From positions 1 to 12,928 of the forward strand of contig JAATFK010000707.1 of assembly GCA_015655225.1 (NCBI GenBank): a DNA stretch of 12,928 nt. Direction: 5' to 3'. Shown here in pieces: positions 12,413 through 12,928 of the stretch. The notes below the pieces were generated by a model that saw only the letters and a program-made list of their open reading frames with translations, searched no databases and was not told the origin of the DNA. The translations under genes and the position numbers were made by a program. Within the stretch, counting starts at the first letter, position 1. Each line of letters begins with the position of its first letter. The stretch is from Solirubrobacterales bacterium (GTDB lineage: Bacteria; Actinomycetota; Thermoleophilia; Solirubrobacterales; Solirubrobacteraceae).

Positions 12413-12928
12413 TCAGAGGGCGCTGCCGACCAACGTCTCGGCGCCGGCCTCGTCGATCGTGCGGCGCAGGCCGTCGCGCAGCTCGACCTCGGGCGCCCAC
12501 GCGAGCAGCTCTCTCGCGAGCGTGATGTCCGGCTGGCGGACCTGCGGGTCGTCGGTCGGGAGCGGCTCGAAGACGATCTCGGAGCGCGACCCGGTCGCCT
12601 CGATCACGGCCGTCGCGAGCTCCAGCAGCGTGAACTCGTTCGGGTTGCCGACGTTGACGGGGAAGTGGTGGCCCGACTCGGAGAGGGCGATCATCCCCCG
12701 GATCAGGTCGCTGACGAAGCAGAACGAGCGCGTCTGCTCGCCGCTGCCGAAGACCGTGATCGGCTGGTCCTGCAGCGCCTGGCGCAGGAAGGTCGGGATC
12801 GCGCGGCCGTCGTGCGGGCGCATCCGCGGCCCGTAGGTGTTGAAGATGCGGATGATCGAGGTGTCGACGCCCTGCTGGCGGTGGTAGGCCATCGTCAGCG
12901 CCTCGGCGTAGCGCTTCGCCTCGTCGTA
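12413..12928 (-). CDS. NAD-dependent sugar epimerase/decarboxylase, C-terminal part (UDP-glucuronate decarboxylase-like)
   Basis: The last 171 residues are present; the N-terminal half with the Rossmann glycine motif is beyond the right edge. The first codons read [18 protein letters not shown], which holds the catalytic YxxxK pair, so the frame continues upstream of the internal ATG at 12892. [49 protein letters not shown] and [15 protein letters not shown] follow, a run of motifs typical of UDP-glucuronate decarboxylase (UDP-xylose synthase) and close to dTDP-glucose 4,6-dehydratases. The YDEAKR form and [10 protein letters not shown] favour the decarboxylase, which makes UDP-xylose from UDP-glucuronate in the cytosol. 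It precedes the glycosylphosphotransferase on the same strand with an 84-base gap that contains a separate promoter. The reaction is probable, not certain, without the N-terminal half. Confidence 0.85.
   Translation of the reverse strand, partial: YDEAKRYAEALTMAYHRQQGVDTSIIRIFNTYGPRMRPHDGRAIPTFLRQALQDQPITVFGSGEQTRSFCFVSDLIRGMIALSESGHHFPVNVGNPNEFTLLELATAVIEATGSRSEIVFEPLPTDDPQVRQPDITLARELLAWAPEVELRDGLRRTIDEAGAETLVGSAL

Noticed and set aside
1..12928. tRNA or rRNA genes, CRISPR arrays, insertion sequences, attachment sites
   Set aside because: No regularly spaced repeats, cloverleaf-like segments, transposase motifs or terminal inverted repeats with target duplications were seen on either strand.

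Overview
This is a very GC-rich, densely coded stretch of bacterial chromosome that reads as part of a cell-surface or extracellular polysaccharide locus. The base composition, frequent GTG starts, several apparently leaderless genes with TAnnnT -10 boxes, and the protein flavour (Ala/Arg/Asp-rich, long spurious antisense frames) suggest a high-GC actinobacterium. A member of the Thermoleophilia/Solirubrobacterales (Conexibacter-like) is my best guess. That assignment is inference from style; no marker gene is present.

Layout. A 5' portion of a GDP-mannose 4,6-dehydratase gene (gmd) leaves the left edge on the minus strand. It is divergent from a plus-strand series: a membrane acyltransferase (503-1780), a WecG/TagA-type glycosyltransferase (about 1807-2598), a catalytically degenerate SDR/epimerase-like protein (2617-3582), a GT2 glycosyltransferase (3632-4483), a second GT-A-like protein whose start overlaps it by 4 bases (4480-5340), and a GT4 glycosyltransferase (5465-6649). 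A terminator-like hairpin and a roughly 350-base structured gap follow. Then come a small secreted, C-terminally anchored Gly/Ser-rich protein (7001-7684) and, overlapping it, a 770-residue O-antigen ligase/polymerase-like membrane protein with a C-terminal TPR domain (7659-9971). After an AT-rich gap there is a GntR/FadR-type regulator (10114-10788). The right end is on the minus strand and converges on the regulator: a polyprenyl-phosphate sugar-1-phosphate transferase (10808-12328) preceded by the C-terminal part of a UDP-glucuronate decarboxylase-like epimerase running off the right edge.

How it works together (inference from families). Nucleotide-sugar genes at both ends (GDP-mannose route through gmd; UDP-xylose-like route through the epimerase) would supply precursors. 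The glycosylphosphotransferase would prime undecaprenyl phosphate, and the WecG-like, GT2, GT-A-like and GT4 enzymes would extend the lipid-linked glycan. The acyltransferase would O-acylate it, and the ligase/polymerase-like protein would polymerise it or transfer it to an acceptor outside the membrane. No flippase, chain-length regulator or ABC exporter is in this window, so export must be encoded elsewhere.

Points most worth attention: the secreted protein/TPR-ligase overlapping pair, the epimerase-like protein that has lost its YxxxK dyad, the repeated -10/start-codon spacing that implies leaderless mRNAs, and the structured gap at 6650-7000.
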